Positions 1 through 5,931 of a stretch of 6,740 nt of DNA are shown here, one piece after another (positions within the stretch are counted from its first letter, which is position 1; the number at the start of each line of letters is the position of its first letter). The position numbers and the translations under genes are program-made. The notes under the pieces were generated by a model. The model had not been told where the DNA came from. It made no database searches and saw only the letters and a program-made list of their open reading frames with translations. This stretch comes from Pseudomonadota bacterium (GTDB lineage Bacteria; Pseudomonadota; Alphaproteobacteria; Elsterales; Elsteraceae): assembly GCA_016195115.1 (NCBI GenBank), contig JACQAI010000124.1, positions 1 through 6,740 of the forward strand. Direction: 5' to 3'.

Positions 1-20
1 CGACGACCCAAACCGGTCAT
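1..20 (-). CDS. Start of an unidentified leftward gene, cut by the window edge
   Basis: Only six full codons are inside the window, reading M-T-G-L-G-R on the minus strand from an ATG at 20-18. The call rests on the purine-rich ribosome binding site immediately upstream (complement of 21-31, GGGAGGAAGGG, with GGAGG five bases before the ATG), one of the best such sites in the window. It lies 82 bases downstream of the methyltransferase stop on the same strand, so the two may be co-transcribed, although a hairpin sits between them. The product cannot be identified from six residues. Confidence 0.55.
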
Positions 21-31
21 CCCTTCCTCCC
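21..31 (-). promoter_or_regulatory. Ribosome binding site of the left-edge gene
   Basis: The minus strand reads GGGAGGAAGGG directly before ATG. The GGAGG core (complement of 26-30) is five bases from the start codon. It is the main evidence that a gene starts at position 20. Confidence 0.55.
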
Positions 32-68
32 TAGGTATCGAGATGGCGGCGACTATGTCGTGAAATGC

Positions 69-88
69 CGCGCCGATCAATCGGTGCG
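69..88 (-). terminator. Weak hairpin after the methyltransferase gene
   Basis: Positions 69-77 and 80-88 are inverted repeats pairing at 8 of 9 positions; the mismatch is at 72/85 and the innermost pairs leave a very tight loop. On the minus strand the hairpin begins 14 bases after the methyltransferase stop and is followed by GCATTTC, only a short T run. It could be an intrinsic terminator or just a 3' stabilising stem. The poor T tract keeps confidence low. Confidence 0.3.
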
Positions 89-102
89 CGGGGCGGCGCG
101 CG

Positions 103-891
103 TCATGCCGCGGGTTCGGTGCGCACCGCCGCCAGGGTGCTCAGCGCCATGACGTTCTTGGGCCCGTCCGGTGGGCCGAATGCGTATTGGTTGATCGCGA
201 ACGACACCGACTCCAACCCCAGGATCTGGAGGAAATTGCGGATCAACACCGGCGACAGCTGCCACCAGACGACGTGCCGGATCGGCGAAACCGGCTGGTT
301 GATGTTCCCGGAGAACGCCGCGACCGGCTGCTCGACCTGCAGCATGTTGTCGGTGATGATCATGGTGCCGCGGCAGCGCGCCGCGATCGAGGTCAGCGCG
401 CCCAGCGGATCGCGCAGATGACCGAGAATCTGACCGACCATAACGACGTCGAACTCGCCCAGCTCCGCCGGCAGATCGTAGACATTGCCGTAGAAGCAGC
501 GGGCGCGCGAGCCGAGCAGCCGGTGCGCCAACCAATAGCTGTTGCGCAGCCCCGTGTAGTCGTCGTTGTCCGCCCCGGCGGTCGCGCCGTAGGTCGCGGG
601 ATCGGTGCGCACCTCGCGATACGGCACGTGATGGTGCGAGGCGCGGCTCGCCGAGTCGAACGAGACGACTTCGGCGCCGCGCTTCTCGGCCTCGAAGCTG
701 AGGAAGCCGCTGGCCGTACCGATATCGAGAAAGCGCGCGCGCGCAAGCGCGACGTTCGCGGTGTAGTCCTCGAAGCGCCCGCGCAGATCCCAATTGCCCG
801 GCACCGAGCCGACGCCCGGCAGATCCATCGCGTGGTAAAAGGTGCAGGTGCTCAGGTCGTCGACGTGGCGCGGCGCGGCGTAGATGGACAT
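103..891 (-). CDS. Class I SAM-dependent methyltransferase, substrate unknown
   Basis: A soluble protein of 262 residues (263 if the GTG at 894-892 is used; the adjacent ATG at 891 is preferred). It has the Rossmann-type S-adenosylmethionine fold. Motif I is FLDIGTASG at about residues 54-62, strand 2 ends in an acidic residue (VVSFD, about 75-79) that should bind the ribose hydroxyls, and FDVVMVGQILGHLRDP at about 147-162 is the motif IV/post-motif region. The N-terminal stretch with YHAMDLPG and GNWDLRG matches a group of small-molecule or sugar methyltransferases related in style to the CmoB/DUF1698 group. No signal peptide or membrane segment is visible. The acceptor cannot be deduced: neighbours on this strand are unidentified and the hyu cluster is divergent. 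Upstream, GAG in the minus-strand sequence TTGAGATCGC gives only a weak ribosome binding site. Assignment to the fold is firm; the reaction is not. Confidence 0.85.
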   Translation of the reverse strand: MSIYAAPRHVDDLSTCTFYHAMDLPGVGSVPGNWDLRGRFEDYTANVALARARFLDIGTASGFLSFEAEKRGAEVVSFDSASRASHHHVPYREVRTDPATYGATAGADNDDYTGLRNSYWLAHRLLGSRARCFYGNVYDLPAELGEFDVVMVGQILGHLRDPLGALTSIAARCRGTMIITDNMLQVEQPVAAFSGNINQPVSPIRHVVWWQLSPVLIRNFLQILGLESVSFAINQYAFGPPDGPKNVMALSTLAAVRTEPAA

Positions 892-930
892 CACGCGATC
901 TCAAGGGTTGAACGGTCCCGGCGCGGCTAA

Positions 931-960
931 GGGATACCCCAGGCGGCCGGGCGGTGCCAA
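931..960 (-). promoter_or_regulatory. Candidate promoter for the methyltransferase gene
   Basis: On the minus strand TTGGCA (complement of 955-960) matches the sigma-70 -35 consensus at five of six positions. After 18 bases comes TATCCC (complement of 931-936), which matches the -10 box only in its first three bases. The position, about 40 bases before the start codon, is suitable. In so GC-rich a gap this is suggestive only. I see no convincing rightward promoter for hyuA in the same gap; TTGAAC at 908-913 has no good -10 partner. Confidence 0.25.
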
Positions 961-1032
961 CCCAGCTTTCCGCGGTTTCGCCGGCGAGCGCGAGGCGATA
1001 TGGTCCGCCCGCCTGATATGAGCGATGCGCAA

Positions 1033-1036
1033 AGGA
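1033..1036 (+). promoter_or_regulatory. Ribosome binding site that sets the hyuA start
   Basis: AGGA (within AAAGGA) lies five bases before the ATG at 1042. It favours that start over the in-frame ATGs at 1000 (GAGG four bases upstream), 1018 (no site) and 1039 (spacing only two bases). The 1042 start also puts VDIGGTFTD at residue 6, as is normal for HyuA proteins. Confidence 0.5.
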
Positions 1037-1041
1037 CGATG

Positions 1042-3078
1042 ATGCTGTACCTCGGCGTCGATATCGGCGGCACCTTCACCGACGTGGTGCTGCACGACCG
1101 CGCCGCCGGGCGCCTGGTATCGGCCAAGGTGCCGACCGACTATCGCGATCCGATCCGAGGCATCCTCGCCGGCAAGGCGCTGCTGGTCGATGCCGGAACC
1201 GCGGTCGCGGCGCTCAGTCATGCGACCACCTTGGCGACCAACGCGCTGCTCGAGGGCAAGCTGCCGCGTGGCGCGCTGCTGACCACGCGCGGCTTTCGCG
1301 ACGTGCTCGACATCGGCCGCATCCAACGTCCCGCCGAAGGCATCTACGACTTCACCATCGACACGCCGCAGCCGCTGATCCACCGCGCGCTGCGGCTCGA
1401 GGTCGCCGAGCGCGTCGATGCCCACGGCGAGGTCGTCACGCCCTTGGACGAGGCCGCGTTGCGTGCGGCCCTGGCGGCATTGAAGGACGCCGACGTCGCG
1501 GCGGTGGCGATCGCCTTCCTGTTCGCGTTCTTGAATCCCGTCCACGAAACCCGCGCCGCCGAGATCGTCGCCGAAGTGCTGCCCGGCGCGTTCGTGTCCG
1601 TGTCGTCGACCGTCTCGCCCGAGATCCGCGAGTTCGAGCGCACCTCGACCACGGTGATCGACGCGCTGCTGAAGCCGATCATGACGCCCTATCTGTCGAG
1701 ACTCGACGGCGAGGTGCGCCGCCACGGCGTCGCCCAGGTGCGCATCATGATGGCCTCGGGCGGCCTGACCGCCGCGGCGCTGGCGGCACGCCAGCCCGTC
1801 ACCCTGGTGAATTCCGGGCCGTCGGCCGGCGTGCTCGCGGCGGCCAATCTCGGCCGCGCCATCGGTGCGCCCGACTTGGTGACCATCGACATGGGCGGCA
1901 CCAGCCTCGACATCGGCGTGGTCGCGAACGGCCGCTCGGTGCAGAAGTACGAGAGCAAGGTCGCCGGGTTTCCGATCCGCACGCCGATGATCGACGTCGC
2001 CGCGGTCGCCGCCGGCGGCGGCTCGATCGCGCTGGTCGACGCGCTGGGCTACATCCAGGTCGACCGCGAGTCGGCGGGCTCCGAGCCCGGCCCGGCGTGC
2101 TACGGCCGCGGCGGCGCGCGCCCGACCATCACCGATGCCGACCTGCTGCTCGGCCGGCTGAGCGGCCAGTTCGGCGGCCGCGGCGGCCTGGCGCTCGACC
2201 TGACGGCCGCGACGCGCGCGCTCGAGCGCTTCATCGCCGTGCCGCTCGGCTTGAGCCCCGCGGACGCCGCGGCCGGCGTGCTGCGCGTCATCCAGGCCCG
2301 CATGGTCAAGATGATCTCCGCCAACACGCTCGAGAAGGGCTTGGACATCCGCGCCCTGCCGCTGTTCGTCTACGGCGGCGCCGGACCGACCCATGGCGTC
2401 GAGCTCGCCGAGGCGATGGGCATGCGGCGCGCCATCGTGCCCTATCTCGCCGGCAACTTCTCGGCGGTCGGCCTGATCCTGTCGCCGCTGCGCTGGGAGG
2501 TCTCGCGCATGGTCCAGGCGGTCGCGAGCGAGCTGCCGGCGGCGCGGCTGACCGCCGTGCTCGCCGAGCTCGACCGCGAGGCCCGCGCGAAGCTTGCCGA
2601 AGCCGGCGCCGATCTCGGCACCGTCGTCACGCGCTGGCAGGCGCACATGCGCTACGCCGGCCAGTCCTACGACTTGGCGGTCGATCTCGGCCGGCCGTTC
2701 GCCGGCGCCCTGCCCGACTCGACGCCCGCTGCGCTGGTCGCGGCGTTCCATGCCTTGCACGAGCGCCGCTACGCCTATCGCAGCGACGCCGAAGCGATCG
2801 AGCTGGTGCTGGTCCGGGTCGCCGCCGAGGGCCCCGAGACCGACTATCCGGCACCCCAGCCGCCGGCCATCGCGCCGGGTGCGCCGGCGACACGCCCGGT
2901 CTTCTTCACCGGCGTGGCCGGCTGGCGCGACGCCGCCGTGCACGATCGCCGCCTGCTGGCACCGGGCGCCGCGATCTTGGGGCCGGCGGTGATCGAGGGC
3001 GAGGGCTCGAGCGCGCTGGTGCCGCCGGGTTGGAGCGCGGCGGTCGACGCCTACCTCAATCTCGACATCCGGCGCTGA
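1042..3078 (+). CDS. hyuA: Hydantoinase/oxoprolinase family protein, HyuA-type ATP-binding subunit
   Basis: A cytosolic protein of 678 residues, the normal length for HyuA. With HyuB it forms an ATP-dependent enzyme that opens cyclic amides (5-oxoproline, hydantoins) or, in relatives, carboxylates ketones; which of these applies here is not visible. It has the ASKHA ATPase-type fold. The N-terminal domain (about 4-180) carries the phosphate loop DIGGTFTD (7-14), SHATTLATNALLE and GFRDVLDIGR. The central domain (about 195-490) has SGPSAG, the second phosphate motif DMGGTSLD (283-290), GGGS (325-328), GSEPGPACYGRGG (346-358) and YGGAGPTHG (444-452). The rest is the usual HyuA C-terminal domain. 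In motif 2 the common GGTSTD reads GGTSLD. The start at 1042 is chosen from the ribosome binding site; ATGs at 1000, 1018 and 1039 are alternatives. The stop is 18 bases before the hyuB ATG, indicating one transcript and likely translational coupling. Family assignment is very secure. Confidence 0.93.
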   Translation: MLYLGVDIGGTFTDVVLHDRAAGRLVSAKVPTDYRDPIRGILAGKALLVDAGTAVAALSHATTLATNALLEGKLPRGALLTTRGFRDVLDIGRIQRPAEGIYDFTIDTPQPLIHRALRLEVAERVDAHGEVVTPLDEAALRAALAALKDADVAAVAIAFLFAFLNPVHETRAAEIVAEVLPGAFVSVSSTVSPEIREFERTSTTVIDALLKPIMTPYLSRLDGEVRRHGVAQVRIMMASGGLTAAALAARQPVTLVNSGPSAGVLAAANLGRAIGAPDLVTIDMGGTSLDIGVVANGRSVQKYESKVAGFPIRTPMIDVAAVAAGGGSIALVDALGYIQVDRESAGSEPGPACYGRGGARPTITDADLLLGRLSGQFGGRGGLALDLTAATRALERFIAVPLGLSPADAAAGVLRVIQARMVKMISANTLEKGLDIRALPLFVYGGAGPTHGVELAEAMGMRRAIVPYLAGNFSAVGLILSPLRWEVSRMVQAVASELPAARLTAVLAELDREARAKLAEAGADLGTVVTRWQAHMRYAGQSYDLAVDLGRPFAGALPDSTPAALVAAFHALHERRYAYRSDAEAIELVLVRVAAEGPETDYPAPQPPAIAPGAPATRPVFFTGVAGWRDAAVHDRRLLAPGAAILGPAVIEGEGSSALVPPGWSAAVDAYLNLDIRR

Positions 3079-3096
3079 GTGCGGGACCATACAGCT

Positions 3097-4700
3097 ATGG
3101 ATCAAGCGATCACCGCCATCGACGCCGAAGCCAAAATCCAGTCCCAGGTCGTGCGCTTCGCGCTCGAGCTGGTCGCCGACGACATGGCCTCGACCTTGAT
3201 GCGCACGGCGCGCTCGACCGTGATCAAGGAGGTCCAGGACCTATCGTGCGCGCTCTACGACCGCCACGGCCGCGTGGTCGTGCAGTCGAACCACGCACCG
3301 ATGCTGCTCGCCGGCTCGACCCTGACCATGACCGAGGCCTTAAAGGCGATGGCACGCCGGCCCGTTGCACCCGGCGACCTCTTGATCGCCAACGATCCCT
3401 ATCGCGGCGGCCAGCATCTGATGGATGTCGCGATGCTGGCGCCGGTGTTCCGCGACGGCGCGCTGATCGGGTATGTCGGCGCGGTCGCGCACCATTCCGA
3501 TCTCGGCGGCGCGTCGCCCGGCGGCGTCGCCGGCGGCCTGCGCGACATCTTCTCCGAGGGCTTGTGCTTCCCATTCGGCAAGCTCTACATCGCCGGCCAA
3601 GAGAATCCCGATTTGTTCGACCTGATCGAGTCGAACATCCGCGTACCGCACAAGACCCTGGGCGACATCCGCGCCCAGGCGGCGGCGTGCTTCACCGGGG
3701 TCAGGCGCTATCTCGAGGTGATCGAGCGCTTCGGGCTCGAGGTCATCGAGCGCTCGGCGGGGCTCCTGATCCAAGAGACCGAGCAGCGGTTGCGCGCCGG
3801 CCTCCAAAAACTGCCCGACGGCGTGTTCACCGGCGAGGACGTGGTCGACGACGACGGCATCACGGACCACGCGATCCCGATCAAGGTCACGGTAATCAAG
3901 CAGGGCGACAAGCTCACCGTCGACTTGACCGAATGCGGCGACCAGGTCGCCGGCAACGTCAACTGTCCCCTGGCGACCACCTTGGCCGCGGTGCAGTACG
4001 TGTTCGTGATCGCGCTCGATCACCGCGTCGCGCCCAATCACGGCTGCTTCTCGATCATCGACATCAAGACACGCCACGGCTCTGTCGTGGATCCGAAACG
4101 TCCGGCCGGCGTGTCGGCGCGCACCAACGTGTCGCTCAAGGTCCAGGAGGCGACGCTGATGGCGGTCGGCAAGATGCTGCCCGGCCAGATCATGGCGCCG
4201 TCGCATGCCCAGATCAGCCACGTCGCGTTCGTTGGCACGGATCCGGAGACCGGTCGGACGTTCGTCTACAACGACATCTTCGGCGGCGGCTCGGGCGCGC
4301 GGCCGATGAAGGACGGGCGCGACGCCCAGGACACCCATCTGGCGCGCTTCATGAACACGCCGACCGAGATGATCGAGCACGAATATCCGGTGCGCGTGCA
4401 TTGCTACGAGCTGGTACCCGACACCGGCGGCCCCGGTACCTATCGGGGCGCCCTCGCACTCGCCCGCGACGTCGAGGTCTTGACCGACAAGACCGTGTTC
4501 TCGCGCTACGGCGATCGCCAACGCTTCCCGGTCCAGGGCGCCGCGGGCGGCGGCGTCGGCCAGCCGGGCGCCTTCATCCTCAATCCGGCGGGCGCGGCGC
4601 GGCCGCTCAAGTCGAAGGGGGTCGACGAGCTGCAGCGCTGGCGCGCGCCCGCGAGATCCTGGCGCGGCGCCAGGCGCCGAAGCCGGCCGCCGCCGAATAG
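3097..4700 (+). CDS. hyuB: Hydantoinase/oxoprolinase family protein, HyuB-type subunit, frame disrupted near the C-terminus
   Basis: Catalytic partner of HyuA. The uninterrupted HyuB-like part runs from M1 to Q513. Family landmarks in order: DDMASTLMRTARSTVIKE (28-45), DLSCALYD (48-55), PGDLLIANDPYRGGQH (92-107), AHHSDLGG (131-138), a long conserved block through about 230, NDIFGGGSGARP (392-403), YRYGDRQR-type region ending FSRYGDRQRFPVQG, and LKSKGVDEL (504-512). After Q513 the frame changes character: rare codons AGA, AGG and CGA appear and no stop occurs until 5772. The -1 frame instead encodes AREILARRQAPKPAAAE with almost all codons ending in G or C, then TAG at 4698-4700, 34 bases before the next gene. 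I therefore end the gene at 4700 with a frameshift between about 4635 and 4653. The GGGGYGDP-like motif usual near the HyuB C-terminus is missing. The ATG at 3097 is preferred over GTG 3079, which abuts the hyuA stop. Whether the protein is active is uncertain. Confidence 0.88.
4658..4674 (+). repeat. Strong hairpin beside the hyuB frame switch
   Basis: CCTGGCG (4658-4664) and CGCCAGG (4668-4674) form a perfect 7-bp stem with a 3-base loop. The 8-mer CTGGCGCG occurs at 4638-4645 and again at 4659-4666, so the downstream arm can also pair with the first copy. It lies inside the proposed HyuB tail and is not followed by T residues, so it is not read as a terminator. Confidence 0.5.
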
Positions 4701-4724
4701 ACCGCCGCGCGACCCGCAATCCGC

Positions 4725-4732
4725 AGGAGGGG
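4725..4732 (+). promoter_or_regulatory. Ribosome binding site of the solute-binding protein gene
   Basis: AGGAGGGG, a perfect match to the Shine-Dalgarno core, ends two bases before the ATG at 4735, with AGGAGG spaced four bases away. It shows that translation of the binding protein starts here independently, despite the open frame coming through from hyuB. Confidence 0.8.
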
Positions 4733-4734
4733 AC

Positions 4735-5772
4735 ATGCCGCGCGCCATCAGCCGAGTTGGGGCGGCCTTGCTGCTGCTCGCCGCCAGCACCGCGATCGCC
4801 GACCCGGCGCGCGCCGACATGAAGTCGCTTGAAGCGGCGGCGCGCAAGGAAGGCACGCTGACCTGGTACACCTCGCATACCGATGGCGAAACCGCCGAGG
4901 CGGTCGGACGCGGCTTCACGGCGAAGTATCCCGGCATCCAGGTCGTGGTGGTGCGCGTCACCGCCCAGGTCGCCTACCAGCGGCTGGTTCAGGACATCAA
5001 GAACAACCAGGCGATCTGCGACGTCTTCAGCTCGACCGACGTCGGCCACGACGAGGCCCTGAAGGCGCAGGGCAAGCTGGCGCGCTACATGCCGGAGAAC
5101 GCCGCCAAGGTCAGCCCCGAGTTCCAGAATTTCGACAAGGACGGCGTCTATCATCCGACCGGCGCGGGGCTGGTGCTGATCACCTACAACACCCAGAAGG
5201 TCAAGGCGGAGGATGCGCCCAAGACCTGGCGCGACCTGCTCGATCCGAAGTGGAAGAACTGGGTCTCGGTTGGGCATCCCGGCTTCAGCGGCTATGTCGG
5301 CACCTGGGTCGTGCTGATGCGCAAGCAGTTCGGCTGGGACTACTTCGACAAGCTCGAGAAGAACCGGCCGCGCATCGGCCGCTCGATCAACGACACGGTG
5401 ACGATGCTCAACGCCGGCGAGAGCTTGGTCGCGGCCGGCCCGGCGGCAACCACCTTGCTCAGCGCCGACAAGGGCAATCCGGTGGCGCTCGTCTATCCGA
5501 CCGACGGCGCGCTCTTGATGATCTCGCCGTCGGCCGTGATGGCGAACGCGCCGCATCCCAACGCAGCGCGCCTGTTCCTCGAGTTCCTGCTCGGCACCGA
5601 GCACGCCGAGATCTCGGTCAAGCAGCGCCAGGAATCGCTGCGGCCCGAAGTCGTGCCGCTCGCCGGCGCCAAGCCGTTCCGCGACGTCAAGGTCGTGCGG
5701 CCGAGCGTCGAGGACATCGTTAAGGGCATCCCGGAAGTAATCGAGCAGTGGCGCGACACGTTCGGCGGATGA
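4735..5772 (+). CDS. Periplasmic extracellular solute-binding protein of an ABC transporter
   Basis: A 345-residue protein exported by Sec. The signal peptide has R4/R7 as the charged end, a hydrophobic core at about 9-22 (GAALLLLAASTAIA) and a probable cleavage after ADPARA at 27. The mature part is a two-lobed type II binding protein of the iron(III)/polyamine/thiosulfate cluster: TLTWYTSHTDGETAE (41-55) is the first strand and ligand loop, then FTAKYPGIQV, CDVFSSTDVG (95-104), ITYNTQKVKAEDAPKTWRDLLDPKW (149-173, the hinge crossing typical of this group) and LNAGESLVAAGPA (225-237). Length is normal. Its location behind hyuAB suggests it binds a substrate of that enzyme or a related organic compound. 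An iron ligand is less likely from context but cannot be excluded. No permease or ATPase gene follows, so it is an orphan here or uses a transporter encoded elsewhere. Family is sure, ligand unknown. Confidence 0.9.
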   Translation: MPRAISRVGAALLLLAASTAIADPARADMKSLEAAARKEGTLTWYTSHTDGETAEAVGRGFTAKYPGIQVVVVRVTAQVAYQRLVQDIKNNQAICDVFSSTDVGHDEALKAQGKLARYMPENAAKVSPEFQNFDKDGVYHPTGAGLVLITYNTQKVKAEDAPKTWRDLLDPKWKNWVSVGHPGFSGYVGTWVVLMRKQFGWDYFDKLEKNRPRIGRSINDTVTMLNAGESLVAAGPAATTLLSADKGNPVALVYPTDGALLMISPSAVMANAPHPNAARLFLEFLLGTEHAEISVKQRQESLRPEVVPLAGAKPFRDVKVVRPSVEDIVKGIPEVIEQWRDTFGG

Positions 5773-5773
5773 A

Positions 5774-5838
5774 CGGCCTGCGGGTAGTCAACGCCTGGTA
5801 GACAGCCGCGCGGCGCAGGCCGCGAGAGCGACGGCTCT
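5774..5838 (+). terminator. Cluster of inverted repeats after the binding-protein gene
   Basis: Immediately after the stop, CGGCCTGCG (5774-5782) pairs perfectly with CGCAGGCCG (5814-5822). The perfect palindrome GCCGCGCGGC (5805-5814) lies in the loop, sharing one base with the second arm. A third small stem, AGAGC (5825-5829) with GCTCT (5834-5838), follows with a GACG loop. No T run follows, so it is not a classic intrinsic terminator. It may be a Rho-independent-like 3' end structure or a stabilising stem for the hyu transcript. Confidence 0.4.
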
Positions 5839-5851
5839 AGAACATCTTGGT

Positions 5852-5873
5852 TAACGCATTTGGTGTTGCGTTA
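5852..5873. repeat. Operator-like inverted repeat upstream of the PilZ gene
   Basis: TAACGCA (5852-5858) and TGCGTTA (5867-5873) are perfect 7-bp arms separated by 8 bases, in an AT-richer patch of a GC-rich gap. The arm centres are 15 bases apart, so a dimeric regulator would be offset from a strict ten-base helical repeat. The right arm overlaps a candidate -35 box. A binding site for a repressor or activator is plausible; no known motif (for example CtrA TTAA-N7-TTAA) fits. Confidence 0.4.
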
Positions 5874-5894
5874 GGGCAGTCGCTCACGATTAAT
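5866..5894 (+). promoter_or_regulatory. Candidate promoter for the PilZ gene
   Basis: TTGCGT (5866-5871) and ATTAAT (5889-5894) are spaced by 17 bases. They match the sigma-70 consensus at three and four of six positions. The site lies 37 bases before the start codon, in the most AT-rich part of the window. It supports a transcription unit separate from hyuAB, but the boxes are weak. Confidence 0.3.
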
Positions 5895-5931
5895 AGGGCG
5901 AGCGGCAACCTCAATAGTCACGGATTTCGCG

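Larger units (their letters stand above)
4635..4734 (+). other. Frame-switch junction between hyuB and the binding-protein gene
   Basis: In the hyuB frame this stretch encodes an arginine- and proline-rich sequence with rare codons and no stop, leading straight into the ATG of the binding protein at 4735. In the -1 frame it gives a plausible HyuB tail ending in TAG at 4698-4700. A loss of 3n+1 bases after 4635 explains both. The alternative, a genuine 891-residue fusion with a signal peptide in its middle, is biologically unlikely. Confidence 0.7.

Noticed and set aside
77..904. Alternative minus-strand frame overlapping the methyltransferase
   Set aside because: It is Arg-rich with no motif, whereas the 103-891 frame holds a proper SAM-binding sequence.
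187..930. 247-codon plus-strand frame opposite the methyltransferase
   Set aside because: It is an antisense shadow with no recognised domain, biased composition and no ribosome binding site.
945..960. Possible sigma-54 promoter (TGGCAC on the minus strand)
   Set aside because: The -24 element is present but the -12 position reads GGCC instead of TTGC at the required spacing.
901..3105. 734-codon open frame on the minus strand opposite hyuA
   Set aside because: Its product is a low-complexity Arg/Ala/Gly/Asp-rich sequence with no recognisable domain, as expected for the shadow of a GC-rich gene, while the plus strand has a clear HyuA.
4618..4640. Programmed -1 ribosomal frameshift in hyuB at the GGGGG run (4617-4621)
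   Set aside because: A slip there would replace the conserved VDEL residues, no typical slippery heptamer is present, and the missing glycine-rich motif is better explained by a deletion.
2097..4700. 867-codon plus-strand frame overlapping hyuA and hyuB
   Set aside because: It is an Arg/Pro-rich shadow over nearly all its length. Only its last 20 or so codons, the proposed HyuB tail, look real.
3340..5604. 754-codon open frame on the minus strand opposite hyuB and the binding protein
   Set aside because: It is of the same GC-driven shadow type, spans two genes and has no domain or ribosome binding site support.
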